Counted from the stretch's first letter, positions 1-14,046 are shown. The stretch is DNA of 64,000 bases from Chionis minor (GCA_013398295.1 VZSF01003227.1:99167-163166); one strand, 5' to 3'. Notes: generated by a model not told the origin, from the sequence alone. Made by a program: numbers and translations.

Positions 1-1847
1 CTCATCAAAATCATCTCTCCTCCCACATTTTTTTTCCTGAAACATGGAGGAAACACACTCCTTCGCCCCTCGCACGTCCTCCTAATACCTATTTGGGCTA
101 AGACCAGAGTGCTCACAAGCAAGCAGCTGCTTTTAAACAGCTCGGTCTACACCACATCTGTGTTTCTGCAGTACCTGCTACGCTGCTAGTCCAAGACAGC
201 TTGAACTGCCGTCTTATTTTATGGCTGTACTGACACAATCCTGCAGTGAACCATGCGACCCCTGAAGTGTTTAGAAAGGTGCATTTGTGTAAGGGAGACT
301 TTTTTTCTCTGGAGTAAATCAGAGGTTCCTAGATAATCTTGCATGAACGCGTTATTGACTCGTACCTTTCCCTAAGCAAGGAAGGCTACGTTTTTCAGAA
401 AACGATATGCTGAAGCATTCACAAAGTGGAGACTTAGGAAGCTTAACAATTGGTAGAAATATTATCATCAGCTATCATGGTAACATTATCCAGCCATTCC
501 CACCCACAGATACACATGCACGCACACTGGATTTCGGCTTAGAAAGCCCTGCAAATAACACACTGTAGGTGTGTGGTCCTTGAAGTGTTTAAATGTTTGA
601 GGATGAAGTGAGCAGGAACATCTTGCATGCACCAGCTGAAAGAGGGTTGGGAGAAGCGGGGGGTGGATTTCCCTGGACAGATGATAATTCTCTATCCTGC
701 TACGTGCTGCCAAACTACCTCAACTAGTGGGGGTTTATAAACTTTTTTTTTTGTCTCTGAAGAGCAGATCTTCTCATGTTTTTTGGAACACATCAAATGC
801 AGTGCAGGAGAAAAAAAACAGGAGAAAAAAAATATTCCCAGGGCCGTTCATTCCTTTCCTTTCCCCTGTCAAGATATTACTTAATTTAAATGCTGCCAAA
901 GTTAATAATGAAAGACAACAGCCTCCAGTGTGTTAGAGCTCAAAGCCCAAGCAGAAAAGCATGAGTGGCTTTCTGCACTCTTACCTTTGCTAACCTGGAA
1001 AAAAACTAGAGCAAATTCAGGGATACTGTAATTAGCAGGATTTAAAACGGTCTCTTCAGGTCACTTTTCTTGGCCCAGAATCGCCCAAGAACTCAACACC
1101 TGAAGCAAGTATCTGATGTGCCTGTGCCATCACATGGTGCCTACAGTGTAAGGCTAGAAATTGCTACCAAGTCAGTTAATCCAGGTACGTGCCACCCACA
1201 GGCACCCCATAAAAATGAACTGCCTCATAACAACATCTTCCCCCTATGGAAAAAAGTAGACAGAGTACAGGTCAGTGATACGTACCAGGATTTTATGAAT
1301 ATAACCACGAGGGCTTTTTGAGGGGTAGGAAGGAAGGGAGTTGATGCTTGTTGAGGACCTGGGAGGTTTTGGGGTGAGGGAGGTGACAGGAGTGAGTACA
1401 GCCTACACATTTTCTCCCTCCTCCACTTTCCCGCAAACCTAATACACTGCTGAGGCGATGAAGAGAGCAGATGAGCAGTGCCAGACCTCAGTTCATTGCT
1501 TTTTTTTTTTTTTAAATGAAACTTTTTTCCCTTTTCTAAAAATAATCTGTGTGTGAATCAAAGAGGGAAAAGAAAGGTAATGCACAAAGATACAGAGCAG
1601 CTTATTAATTAGTTTGAGGTGCTCTCAATGCTCCTGTATTTATGGAAGGGCTAAAAAAGTAAAATACCGAGGTGATATTTTTGCCACTGCTGGGCCTGTG
1701 GAACATCACTGTGATGTGCATACCCTCTTTGTGTGGGTAACTCGCTCTTGGGGTCATCCCAGTTGGGTTCATACAAAAACAGATGAAGGTTACACAAGAA
1801 GATATGAGGTTTTGGCACCGCAGCTGGGGATTGGGATTTGTGCTGGA
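1..1847. other. Unique non-coding DNA
   Basis: No exon or known repeat was recognised. The longest open frames here are under 95 codons, overlap on both strands and have no domain-like features. A T run lies near 1,500-1,514. Confidence 0.6.
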
Positions 1848-1877
1848 TTTGTGGAAGAAAAAGTATTCTTCCACAAA
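1848..1877. repeat. Perfect 12-bp inverted repeat (hairpin)
   Basis: The arm TTTGTGGAAGAA at 1848-1859 is followed by the 6-nt spacer AAAGTA and then its exact reverse complement at 1866-1877. This would form a 12-bp stem with a 6-nt loop. There is no T run or other terminator context and no surrounding repeat that I recognise. It may be a chance palindrome or a remnant of a small hairpin element. Confidence 0.8.
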
Positions 1878-4800
1878 ACATCCATTATGTGCCGGTGACG
1901 TTCAGTGGATTCACCCTCCTGTTTCCCGATCCTCAGCAAAAACCCTATGCCAAAGCCTTCTTGCAGGGGGTACTTATGTTCTCTAGCATAGCAATCTTTG
2001 AAGGCTTGCTGGTACAAAATGCATGTCCTCTCCAAGGTGGTCCCCATTCTACCTGGTCTCCAACAACACAATCATAGTCCCTCCTCCAGAGACCAAAGGT
2101 AGAGTGCTGCAAACCAGATTATTCACCTGCTAAAGGTCAAGGTTAAAGCCTGCCTGGCTGTAGATCAGCATACCTTAATCACACAAGCCTAATGGCCTTT
2201 TTCTGTAGCCAATGGAGCAGAACATCATGTGATGTCTATCGCTGACTTCCCAGGTACCGCTTACAGCTCAGTCATGGCTCTAAAGCAGAGCTTGTGCTTC
2301 TGTCTCTGTGTCTGCAAGAAGACGCTTTAACCACCTCGACCCTGTGCCTCTGGTACCAGTATGTGGAGCAAGAGGAACCTGTGGTGCCCTAAGCTGTGAG
2401 TAGGTGGTAACTGAATCCGCTTTTGCAACCCTGGGAAGGACCTGCAGCAGTGTTCCCACCCAGTGACTGCTCTGCAGGAGCATACTGCTTCTGGGAAAGG
2501 CAATTCATCTCCTCTAGCTGTGGCTGTAATTTCTGGTCTTTCTCCTTTAGCTATGGAAGCTTACACTTTAAAAGAAAAAAAGCGGGAAAATAACCGAAAG
2601 TATACCTAGGTTGTTAGTGAAATCAACTGGGGAGCACCGCACATACGTGATGAAATAGAAAAGTTGCATCTGTCTTGTGCCGCAAGCACCAACAGAAGGT
2701 TAAACGTCTCTCTTCACTGCAGTCAATGACATTATGCTGAGGATAGTCCAGCTTCTATCTGTAACCTCTCTCCCCTAAATAGCTACTGTTCATCAGCTAC
2801 AAGTTTGGGGGAGTTAGCAGCTCGTTTTTGTTTCGCTGGGAGATCATGGCCTGTATGGTACCAAAAGGTACCAAAACAAAGGGGAAGTCCGTACTAGTTT
2901 TGAATGATTTTTGAAACTAGTTACTCTCTTAAGTACAATTATATCATGCAAAACTTCTAGAGAACAGTGGATGGCCTTGCCTGGATCCATCACCCAAATG
3001 CCATATCCCTGCTTTCCTGCTGTATGTCCCCTCATTTCCTTGCTAGGTAGAGGGAAGAAAAAAGGCTGGTAATTTATGACTCCTATTAATACCATAGGCT
3101 GGATGTGTTGACAATATGTCAATAATTATTTCTGGCAAGACCTGAACAGTATAGTATGGGTCTCTGTCGGATGACTCATTTTACCAGAAGACAGATATGT
3201 GTGACTTGAGTTTTATGACAGATGTCAAATATATCGAAATGTGGTGTGAGGAAGATCATCTTATTGGCAAAGTAATGAGAAGCCAGTGGGAAGATTAATG
3301 TTAAAGCTGAATTGTGTGGTGCCTCCTTCACTCTGTGTTTTTGATAAGTGATGCTAGGGCAGAGGGGAAGGGGTTATCCTCCGCCTTGTGTGGGCCAAAA
3401 GTGGGAGAAGTTTGGAGGAGCAATAATATTAACCACTGTGACACCTTAGCTTTCATGGGGAGATGAAAAAATAAACAGCTTTTTGCGGGGGAGGGAATTG
3501 TTGCGGGGCGTTGATAAATGCTAGGGGAACGGCCAGCTAACCAGACAGCGTGGCCTAAATCTTTCAAGGTGACTGCTGTCGTGACAACTTAAATGGGTCT
3601 TATTTTCAGCAAGTGCTAAGCCTCCCACCTTCTGAAAATCAAGCCCTCGTGTTTCACGCTGGCTGCCACAGAGTGGAGATCAGCTGCCACCTTGGGAAGT
3701 ATAGGCTCAGAACGCCTCTCCTCCTCCTGCAAAGCCAGCACAGGGAGGCTCTCTTTGCAGAGCTGGGCTCTTGGCTGCTGGAAAGCAGTTCCCTGTCATC
3801 CTCAGGGTCGCCCATTGGTGCATCTCCATGATGTCTTTGGAGCCTTGGTGTGGGCCACCACGGTCCTCAGGTGCCACCAGAGTGGTGGCTGGAAAGGGCT
3901 CACCATCACACCTCTCTGCTGGCAAGCCCTCCCTCTGTGTCCTTCACCCTTGGCTCCTGCTGGTTGCCCAAATAAAGGAGTTCATGCAGACTTCACCGGC
4001 TGATAAGAGCTCTGGATCCCTGCCTCGCCGTGGGCGGAGGGCTGCAGGCTGGCACCACCTTGCTGTTGCAAAGACCACCTCTTTTGTACAGAGAGGTCCA
4101 AAGGATTAATTATCCCTCCATTCCTTCCTCCTGATGGAAAGATGGTGAGGAGTTGCCTCTTTGGGCAGCAAGGGAGAAAGTCTAATTTGTAGTGGAGACA
4201 GGAAAAAACCCCACCCTGTAGCTTGATTGTTTCTGGTCCTGCAAAACCACTGCTAATGCTCCATGGAGAGCGAGGAGTATCTTCCCCCAAAACCCCAACG
4301 TTATCCAGGGAGCAAGGTTATGGGGAAAACGTGCATTGCAATGCACAAATATTTTTTTCTTGTTTGTGCAAGAAGGCCCCTTTTGAATGACACGGGTGCG
4401 TCAAAGTAATAACAAGGTCAAGCGTGAAAAAAAATTATATACTGTGAATAATTGAGCTGTATTTTTAGCCCTCATTTTGTGATCTGTGTCACATATATAT
4501 GTGTGTATGTGTGGCTCATTTCCCTGTTCACCAGAGACGCTTTTGCCAGATTCAGGTTTGCTACCTAGAGAAGAGGCACATGGGCACTTGGTGAACTACA
4601 GGCACCTCTTGACTTCTCTCAGCCCAAAAAAGAGTCACAGAGTTTTTCTTGCCTTCTCTTTTTCTTGGAAAGGTCATGGTTATAATTTCACCACAAATAC
4701 GACAATTCTCTTTCATTCAGCTCTAATAGTGGCACAAATTTAACTATATTGTGCTAGCAGGCACTGATATATTAATTAAAATATAGTCTAATTATTTACC

Positions 4801-6079
4801 CTAGTTAGTTCATACAAATCTCAGTAGTGTAATCCGTGGACTCCCTTAAGGATTTTTGCCATATTCAGCAATAGAAATGGTTTATCTTTTTTACTCTACT
4901 CAGGAATAGAGTTAGTTTGGGGTTTTTACATCCTGGTCAGGAGTTCAGTGGCTGTCACGGCCCTGGTCTATGCAGAGGGATTGTGCAGCCACAGTCACAC
5001 TGACTGGTGCTAAAAGGTGGATAAAAGCTATTAAAAAGTTACTGTAGGATCTGCGGCAATGGGGTGAAGCGACTCTTCCCAACTCCAACTTTGAGGAAAT
5101 TCCTGACTTCGTGCTGGTTCCTCTGCAGTACATTTGGCCACACGTTGCCAGAACGGTTTCTGGGAAACGGTGCTCTGATGTTCTTCAGCGTGAACAGATG
5201 TGGAACAATGTTTACACGGGGAAAATGTTCAGCCTTTTTCATAAGGAAGGGAAAGGAATGCCTCCTGGCAAAACGGAGGCAGAGCGCTAAGATGATAGGG
5301 ATCTGAGCCTTTATTAAAAGGACAAGAGAAGCTGACATCTGGAGCTGCAACACAACTTAGGATGCCCAACTTGTGTATACTTAGGGCTTATTTGCTGTCA
5401 GGTGTTTATTTTAAACACAGGTGGTACGAAAGCTGCAGATGGCGTTGTTAAAAGGGAAGGAAAACACGTTCAAAGCAAAGTGGTGGAGGATGGAAGGTTG
5501 AGGTGATGCTGAAGAGGACCGAGACTGACCCAACCTGCAACTTGCCATCCTGGCAATCTCATAAATGCCTTTTCTCCCTCCGGGATACAGCCACCAGCCT
5601 TCAAACCCTGTCTCCAGAGCACGGAAAATTGAAAAAAGTGGGTCAAGAATTCCTAGTTTTTCTTCCTTTGTGTTTTTCTTTCATTGCCAATCCCCACCTT
5701 CTCATCTCACCTCCACTTCTTTCTTTTTTTCCACAAGAAGATCAAGCAGCACTGAAGAGAAGAAACTACATCATCTAAGCTGCTGGAAGAGACAGCGATT
5801 CAAGTCTATACAGCCCTTCGTGCATGCACTGTAATTAAAAAGTGTGTCCTTCCACCTACTGAAGAGAGGGGCTTGACGGATACAATTTGGGGTATCGAAT
5901 GCCCAACCCAAGTTGTCTGTTGGTATAAGCAGCGTGGGTAGCACCTGCAAACCAAATTCTCTGTAGGAATTCTGGCCCTCCTTAATTATATACTTCCTGC
6001 AAACAATCACTAAAAAGATCAAACAGGAATTAACACACGGGCTGAAGAATCAGACCTCTCCAGTGAGACAGCGCAAGAC
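1878..6079. other. Unique non-coding DNA with a GC-richer patch
   Basis: No exon was recognised. The stretch at about 3,600-4,320 is richer in G+C than its surroundings and carries several overlapping frames of up to 112 codons on both strands. None has a domain, signal peptide or splice context that stands out, so I treat them as composition effects. A short TG/TA-alternating stretch lies near 4,492-4,511. Confidence 0.55.
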
Positions 6080-6156
6080 TATATAAAAACCTGCCTTAAA
6101 CAGCAGAGTCGTCAGCGTTCCTGGTAGTGCAGCCTGAATTTCTTTGGAAATCAGGT
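6080..6156 (+). promoter_or_regulatory. Candidate TATA promoter with short first exon
   Basis: A perfect TATA-box-like TATATAAAA lies at 6080-6088. The expected start site is about 30 bp downstream, near 6110-6114, where the sequence reads GTCAGCG. A CAG|GT splice-donor-like site (CAG at 6152-6154, GTACCC from 6155) would close a first exon of roughly 45 bp. This spacing is what a tissue-specific, TATA-driven gene would show. I could not find a convincing partner exon downstream, so a chance match is quite possible. Confidence 0.25.
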
Positions 6157-6968
6157 ACCCTTTAAGCACATTTTCATCATAATATAACCAATATACCTTT
6201 TATTGCATTTCCTCTCCCTGTTCTACTTCTGGTTTAACCATGTGTGAACCAAGCTAACATGATTAGACACCTTGTTTTTCACCACTCATTTCTGTTTGCA
6301 GTCTTCCATAAAGTGCTTCAAATGAATTTTAATATGTTGATGGTACTTACTGGAGAGATTAATATTCATAATAAATACCCCTTAGAAATAATCTTCAGCA
6401 AATCCTTTTGACAGAGGAGTCAGGGCTGCTAATGACAATAACTACTACAAAATGCAATTTGGTCAATTACTTTAATTAAATTTCACTCTGTAATGTCTTC
6501 TCATTTATATAGTAAACTAATAAGGGAAAAGTACATCATCCTTATTTGCCTCCACTTAAATGTCCAAAACTGTTTCCTTATGTTTTGTTTTAACATTTGC
6601 AGCTCTCCCAGCTTCTCAGAACATTTGAGATAATTATGGGTTTTGCAAATAAAGCTTATTCTTCACCAAGAAAGGTTGAGACTTTCTTTTGAGTATGCTT
6701 TCCTGGAATAAAAACCTTGGCTACACAGATCCTAATCTGGTATTTACAGACTAGCTGATTTTGGACGGTGCCAGCATTCCAGTGTAAGTGGTAGAAGTGT
6801 CTACATTTCATCAAATGCTTTTTTAATTATATTGTTTGAAATTGGAGTAAAAAGGAACACAGCTGTCTAGAGATTTTGTTAGCGTACAGGTTATAATGAA
6901 CTCAAGAGAAATAACAGCAGCAGTCTTTTTAATGCACTTTACTGCACTGAACAAGGAATTTTACACTG
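6157..6968. other. AT-rich non-coding DNA
   Basis: No coding frame is present. The part at about 6,400-6,520 is rich in TAAT/ATTA cores and could hold homeodomain-type binding sites. That is only a composition-level impression. Confidence 0.5.
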
Positions 6969-7107
6969 TGGGCTACATTCTCAGCTGGAGTAAATTGCCA
7001 TATCTGTGATTTCCTCACTGTACGACAGCCTGGTTCTGAGCTCCTTGCTTAAAAAATTTGAACTCTTATTTTCAACAGTTCATATAACAGAAGAGGATCT
7101 GGCCTGG
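6969..7107 (+). repeat. Ancient sauropsid interspersed repeat fragment
   Basis: The left end (6969-7010, GGGCTACATTCTCAGCTGG followed by AGTAAATTGCCAT) and the right end (7091-7107, containing AGAGGATCTGGCC) resemble the two complementary ends of a short repeat that I remember as common in bird, crocodilian and turtle DNA. The centre is decayed. I cannot name the family with certainty. Confidence 0.4.
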
Positions 7108-7110
7108 GTT

Positions 7111-7420
7111 TATTGTGGAGCGATCATGTGTAAATATTAAGGTCATCTGTTATCTGGAAAAATGCATGAATTAAGTTAAAATCAGTAACTCCGATCCCAC
7201 CCTGTATCAGTAAAATCAATAAAGCTGTTTCCATGAGTGCTGCGAATATTCGCATCAAGGCTCATAATAAGGCACGCGGGAACGTAAAGCAAGCACGTAT
7301 GCCAATTTAGTGACAGTTTTAGGGGCGGCGTGATTTTGGGAAGCTGGTGCCGTAATTCTTCTGCCGCAGCATTAGCATCAAGTAAACCTGCAAGAGGGAG
7401 AAACAGCTCATTTTTATTAT
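7111..7420. other. Unique non-coding DNA
   Basis: No feature was recognised. A minus-strand open frame of 116 codons (7182-7532) spans this part and runs into poly-A, poly-G and poly-T derived residues. It has no domain and is not considered a gene. Confidence 0.55.
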
Positions 7421-7449
7421 GGGGCAAACTGGGGAGGGGTGGAGGGGGG
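7421..7449 (+). other. G-quadruplex motif
   Basis: Four G runs of at least four bases (7421-7424, 7431-7434, 7436-7439, 7444-7449) are separated by 6-, 1- and 4-nt loops. This fits the standard intramolecular G-quadruplex pattern. A T run (about 7,501-7,514) follows 50 bp downstream. Confidence 0.65.
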
Positions 7450-10400
7450 AGCCCCTCTTCCTTGGCAAATGTCTTCTTAGACGCTGAAATAGAAACATAA
7501 TTTTTTTTTTTTTTCCCCTGTGGTTTCACCAAACTCCTGGAAACTGCAGCGGTTTCTTCAGCGGGCTTCCAATTTCTCTGACGATGCTATAAATTTTGTT
7601 GGGAAGTTGAAGTCCTACAGTGCAATTAACTCCAAAAGTGGTACAAAGCAAGAGCGCGCAGATACCGGGCTGCAGTACTTAGCACTTAACTCTGAAATTC
7701 TGATAAGCCCTATCAACTCAGGGTTGTGTTTAATGTTCACTCCTGCTTATATACTGAAGATACAACCTAGCGGTCACAGTGTTAACACTCCCCAATATCT
7801 ATTACAATTAGTTTTTGATTAAGAGGCCTAGCATGGCTTTTGAAGCCTTTTATGTTGTGTCAAATGGCTAGTGATGGAGTGAGATGCACAGACACCTCCC
7901 AGTAACAAAGCATCTTGTAAAAGGTTTCAAGTGAACTATTTTATCATCCTAATGGAAACCAGATGACTCTAACTCCCCCTTTAATTTCAACTATTTACTG
8001 AAGAGTCCTTGTTTTGAATTACTTAAAGATTTATTCCAAACCACTATCTCATGCATTAAGAATCACTAATAACAAAGCCATTCTGAGCGGAGCAAAGCTT
8101 TTAAAGAATGTGACTATGCCATTGCATTTATTCTTAAGTTTAGACCCTGTTTTTTAATGGCTTTCACATTTTTATATCTCAGTTTATTTTCTCGGTGGGT
8201 TGGGTGGTTTTTTAATTTATTTTTTATTTTTATTATTTTTCATTTTTCTTCCTTGAAATCCTGAACACATTTTTCTCCAGACATTTCCAGTCTGTGCTGC
8301 AGTTCCCTGCCCCACTGACGGGGACAGCAGGCTGGAGCTTGGGTGGTGGAGCTGAACCCACGCATGTGTTCCTCCATCCCATCCTCCGGAGAGCGTCTAT
8401 TTTGGATCTCCTCGGTGGGTTTAGCAGAGGAAGGGTTGCCAAATGAGGGCCCAAGGGGGAAATCATGTCCACCAAGCACTGCTTCGTTATTTCTGCTGAG
8501 CAGTAAAATTTTCAGAGGACGAAAGTGTCGCTTCGTGTTAGCTGTTCTGGCCTGATGGCTGGAGTCACCCTAGCTCGACGGCTCTCCCCTGGAAAAATGG
8601 GAGGACCGGGGGGGATCTGCTTCCTCTGCCCTTGCCCACTATCTCTTTCAGGCTCATCCCTTCCTCCCAGCCACATCACTCTGCATTGCTGCAGAAGGAA
8701 CCCTGAAACAACTGGGATTAACTGGATTAGCAGTGCAAAGCCAGTCTCCTTTCCCTGCTGCTGCGGTATCTGCTGCCTGGGGTGCAGACCTCCCCATTTC
8801 CGTGGAGCCTTGCAGAGACACAGAAATTGCTCTTAATGAGCACGACCATGAACTGGTTTTCATCCCAAAATGTGACACTGTTATTTACATCTGTCAGTAT
8901 TTTACCGAGCTCTCCCGCTCCCTGTGGACGCTACTGTCTAAGATGTTTCAGGCAACGCAGCTGCAATATTCTTTTGCCAGAATGCCCTTTTGACTTAGAC
9001 TGTAAAGTTCTTCAGTATAGATTTTAGTGGCATTAAAAGGATTAAAGAATGGCATAGTTAGTGAAAGATAGATTTTTTTAAGGTAAACTTATGAGAAAAA
9101 GATCCACATTAAGAAAGAAGAGGGTGAAGAAATACAGCTGTCCGAGAATAAGAATAGGTTGTATATTAAAGTGTACTCGTTAAATGCCTTGAGAACCTGA
9201 GCTGTTTCAAATAAGGAATTTGGACAAATAGGAGATGGTCTATTTCTAAAAATGTTAAGCAGACTTTTGTTGCCGTGCGTACCAATAACTATTGACCTTT
9301 TGCGACCATAAATATTCTGAGCCACAGAAACAAGCAGTTAACAAATCAAACACCCACTCCAAATGGAGAGCCCTTCATCCTTCGCAGAGATTTCTACGGT
9401 GTGAATATGTATTTCCACATCTAGATCAAACAGAGGCCTTTCGTACCAGCTTTGCATGCGTTGGTCTTTGAACAGAAATAGAGTTCATGGGATAAGGGAA
9501 GGGAGTGAAGTGCTTTAGGTGGGATTGACCCTCGGGTTATACCAAGCAGGAGACCAAAAGATGAGCCGTATTTGGCACATAGTTGTCTGCATCTCAAAAA
9601 TGTTAAGAACAAGGATGTATCTACAACTTGCCTCCTCTTATTCCACTGTAACAAGAAATATTTTTACAGGGGTGGATAAAACAGGTATTAATTAATAGCT
9701 CACTATCAGTAATGAGACTTCAGTATCATGAAGTACATTTAATTTGACAAAGATAGAACAGGAGCGACACAATAAAGTGGTCACATGGTCATGAGATGAT
9801 AGAAATGTTGTTAATTCTCAGTTCTTTAGTCCAACTGAGTTGCACTGTAAGACTGAGACTGCCTGTAACTGTACGCACCCATAAATACTTCTGCATTTGT
9901 AAAATCCATATACTGGCATGGTGAGAGAGATGGTGACTTCTGCATATCACTAAGAAAATTTTAATAAAATACATTTTGGTAAAAGTCAGGGAGAAAGGCT
10001 CTTCTGCCACTACAGCATGAATTTTATGTTACACCTGCAGGTCCACAGAAGACTCCTGGTTCTCCAAGTCCAGCATCAGAAACCCTTTCTGTTGCACCAT
10101 GAAATATTTCATCTACTTTTCTTTGGTGTAATATTTATCTGTAGAAATGTTTTTCTACATTTTCCCATAGTGTGAGTGCCATGATGATTATTGTTGAAGT
10201 ATTTGGAAATTCCACTCCCTTCTAATATGCAGTTCTATATGCTTTGTACCATTTTCAGTTAAGATAATAATTAAAAGTAAGAAGCCAACTGATTTGTGTC
10301 CATTGAAGTTTGCATTATGAAAACATGCCAGGAGAGACGGAATTAGTCTCAGAACTGGCTGCCTTTGTTTCCTAGCCGAAATGACCAGAGACCTATTTAC

Positions 10401-11029
10401 AGTCAAGTCATCCAGGACTAATTGTGGACCTAAGAGCGAGGCCTGGCTTCATGGTAATTTTGGTATTGGTCTGGAATAAACAGAGCTGCAGAGAAAGACT
10501 GCTGCTGAGCTGACAAATCAAAAGGAGTTGAGAAAAAAGTCTCACTTTTTAGGATATGGGAGAGAAATGCTGAGAATTTATATTTTATAAAAAAGATGTT
10601 GGTAAAACTTTTACCGTTGGCAATTTAAAGTATATTTTGCTTAGAAACAATGGCCAGCTCTAATGAGCATTGATGAAGTGTTAAATCCAAATATTCATAT
10701 ATTTTAGTGTCTTTTCAGTAATGAACAAAGGGAGGAGCTATCTTTTTTTTTTATTACCCAGATATATTTGGGGATGGAATCAATTCTTTAAATATTTTAT
10801 ATTCTGCAGAGTTGTCAACAAGACAGCATCAGTCTGAGAATCAATTGCAGAATGAACAGCTGTGCAATACTTTTTTCAATGATTCAAATAACTTTACTCT
10901 CCATGAATTAGAAAACAATTTGTTCATAAGCTGAGAGAGAAAAGAAAGAATGAGAAATGAATGCCTTAAAATTAGGCTCCTCTAGGTTTAATTTTTAGAT
11001 GCTTTTAAATATTGGTCCTTGCCCTTTCC
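7450..11029. other. Unique non-coding DNA
   Basis: Between 8,233 and 9,027 several overlapping open frames of 70-103 codons lie on both strands in a locally GC-richer patch. They share bases in different frames and contain no recognisable motif. The rest is AT-rich without long frames. Confidence 0.55.
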
Positions 11030-11190
11030 AAAGTTACTTCTACTAGCTATTTTCCTAATCTTGCTGTAAACTGCCAGTTTTCCTCTGTGTTAATTATTAA
11101 TATGACCTGTTTATGTACCAGTTATCCAGCTAACCATTAATGTCTGTTTACTCATTGATGACCTTTGCAACTACATGCCAGGCTCTTGGC
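11030..11190. other. Possible conserved non-coding element
   Basis: This AT-rich stretch has TTAATTATTAATATGACC near 11,090-11,107 and several further TAAT/ATTA cores, with no simple-repeat structure. It resembles the texture of vertebrate developmental enhancers. No alignment was possible, so this is a guess from composition and motif density. Confidence 0.15.
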
Positions 11191-14046
11191 CAGTAAATGT
11201 CAACATTTTTTAATAATGTAAAAATACTCTTCATAGCTTAAGATTATCTACCTAAAATTTTTTTGACATGAAAAACACAAATTAAATACCATTTATAATT
11301 CACAGACGTTTGTACAAGGCTATTTCCACCAAATGGCACAGTGAAAGTAAAAGAAAAGAAAAAATCTTCACTGGCATTCTTTGCTTCTGTTTTTGGTTTA
11401 AAATATATTACAACAGGAAAAAACATAGGTCCATGATACAATCATAATAATATACTTTAAAAAAAGAATTACTGTAGGTAAATTTTTTTTTTTCCCCCTT
11501 CAGATTTTCAGTATTAACCTGAGCACAAATAAAACATCTATTCCATATATTCTACTAATAGCTAAAGGCTACACTGGGGACAGAATTGGATTAAAGCTGA
11601 AAGTGGTGACGCTAATTTTTACCCATGATTACAGGCTCTATGTATATTTTTGCTCACTAAATGTGCCTAATTTAAAAAGACAAGTAGTAGCGCAGGATGA
11701 AAAAGAATTTGAGGGCACTTCCCACTCAAATTGATGTGTAGGATGGCCTCATCCAATCTGCTATGGAGATAAGTGGAACAGGCAGTTTTCTTCTTCCTTG
11801 GTCCACTAACATCCTTTCCTAAGAACACCCTTGAAATATTATCTTTGTGATTACAATTTGCAGGTCTGAAATTGGCTTCCTATTGAAATATTTTCAAATA
11901 TTAGCATCATCCCAGCCATAAGTAATGGCGATAGAATTTACAGAGATTGCAGCTTTGATATATACATAGGTATATGTTCACATTTTCTCGTTCATTGGAG
12001 TTCTAACTTCAGTAAAAATTACATTTTTTTTTTTCTCCAGTTACAGCCTTGAACACTTGCTGTGACTGTCACTTCATGTTGAATTTATCATACAGAATGT
12101 AAGTTGTAAGGCTGAGGAACAATCTGTCATAAGCCATTGTATCAATAATCTCTGAAGGGGTTTGTTTTGGTCCTGGGTGGGAGGTAAGCTTTCTAGATGT
12201 CTACCCTCAGTTGCATAGACCATTTGGGCTCAATAGTGTTGTTTCAAAGGGATTTGGCTGGGCTGTAACACATTTACTTAAATGCTGTGCTTCTGTACAG
12301 GGTGGTTATACAGTACTTCAAGCATATAAATGCCTTTCAGGTTTTCTGTACTGAATGATAACTCACCTTGTCTTTCTCGGTGAGGTAGGTAATAAATAGA
12401 AATCTGGACTGTAACTGAGACATTCTGACTTAGTTAGATCTTCTGGTGTCCTGAAAAAGACAAGTAGACTCAATTACCATGCCAGCAACTACATAAAGAT
12501 TGTCAAATTAAATCCAAAGCCCTATGTTTAAATAACGGCATGACAAAAATCTGAGAAAAGGCAAGAATATCAAGCTCTTCTGACATTTTGACCTGACGTT
12601 ACAGCACTGTGGAAACAAAGAAAAATACGCCTTAAAGTGCTCATTATTAACTTGAAAGACTGAGCGGCAGGACTTGGTCAAATCCATCTTAGCCTAGAGA
12701 TGTGGACAAGTGGTGCTGCAGCCATTAATCCATGCTGTGTTCCTGCTTTTTGTTGAGATAATCCCACGGTTTGTTTGATAAACATGTACGTGTCTGACTA
12801 AAAGGGAAAAATAATAATACGCTACACTTTCTCGAGAGAATCTTTCAGCCAGCACCTTAATTAAGCCACCAAAAGCCTTGTGAGTTGGATAAGTGTTATA
12901 TTGAATTAGCGTCACCCACCACTGATGTGGAGCTATCCCAAGGTTCAAGCCCAACAGCTGTCTAATGGTGTATAGTGACACTACACACCAGGGTGGAAAG
13001 CGAAGAAGCATACCACATCCGATTGAAACTGCAGGGAGACCTGAGAGAGAATTTAATTATTTCTGTTGGAACTTCTTCAGAACATTGGCTTGGCACCCCG
13101 GTCTTGCAAAGCATGCCGTGGAAACTTTAATGAGCTGCAGTTGTAGAGGGTAGGCTTTCTTTTAGATATCATTGAAAGACAACAACTCAGCACACCTCAG
13201 CATCAAGCTAGAAAATGAATTCAGTGCTGACTCAGAGGATGGTGCATAAACTAGGATTGTCAGCACCATTCCTTGCAATAACTAGGTCTTCCTTGGAGGT
13301 CTCTTATCTCAGACTGACCTAGCTTGACACATCTTAGCTTGTGAGACAAGAGACAAGGCTCAAACGTAATATTCCTGTGGGAAGCAGTGTTCTGCGTTCA
13401 TCTACTTTTATGTGCAAAGCAACAACATATTTAATCAGGGTTTTCGCCCCCCCCCACAAGATGCTTATTATTTATAGGGAGCTGTTTAAATTTTCCAGAT
13501 AAATAAGTATTCAAAGTCTTTCCAAGCTATATAATGTGCTCTATAGATCAGAGCGACTCTACTTAAAATTGTTTTTTAAAAACACAAATTATAATTTGAT
13601 AGACTGGAACAGCTCTATTGGTTTCATAGATAGCTGGGCATTTATTTTCCACTGTAAAGATCATAATATTTACCCAATGGACCAGAACAGCTCCTTCTTA
13701 GCCTTTACTCCCTCTATTATGCCACAATTATTTAAATACAGATTCTGCTTGCATTACTTATTTTGTACCCGAGCGGATGGAGATCACTTGGGTGAGTGAG
13801 TAAAAAGAGCAGGGGTTGTCTCATACATCCCATCATCTTCTGAAACACTGTTTAAAGATCTAGATATAATAGGAAGAGATAGGAACTGATAGCTTCCATG
13901 ACTATTTTTATTTATAATGTATTGTTCCATTCTCCATCTAGCCCAGTGGGAGGGGGTTATTCAGCCATGTGTTTGGTGCAGTGCAGGTGGGAGATATTTT
14001 AAATGCCTGTATGCTGACAAGGTGAGTGGTTAGGGCATGATTTTTT
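11191..14046. other. Unique non-coding DNA
   Basis: No gene was recognised. Open frames do not exceed 105 codons (minus strand 12,694-13,011) and show no domain. A C run lies near 13,447-13,456 and a T run near 12,024-12,034. Confidence 0.55.
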
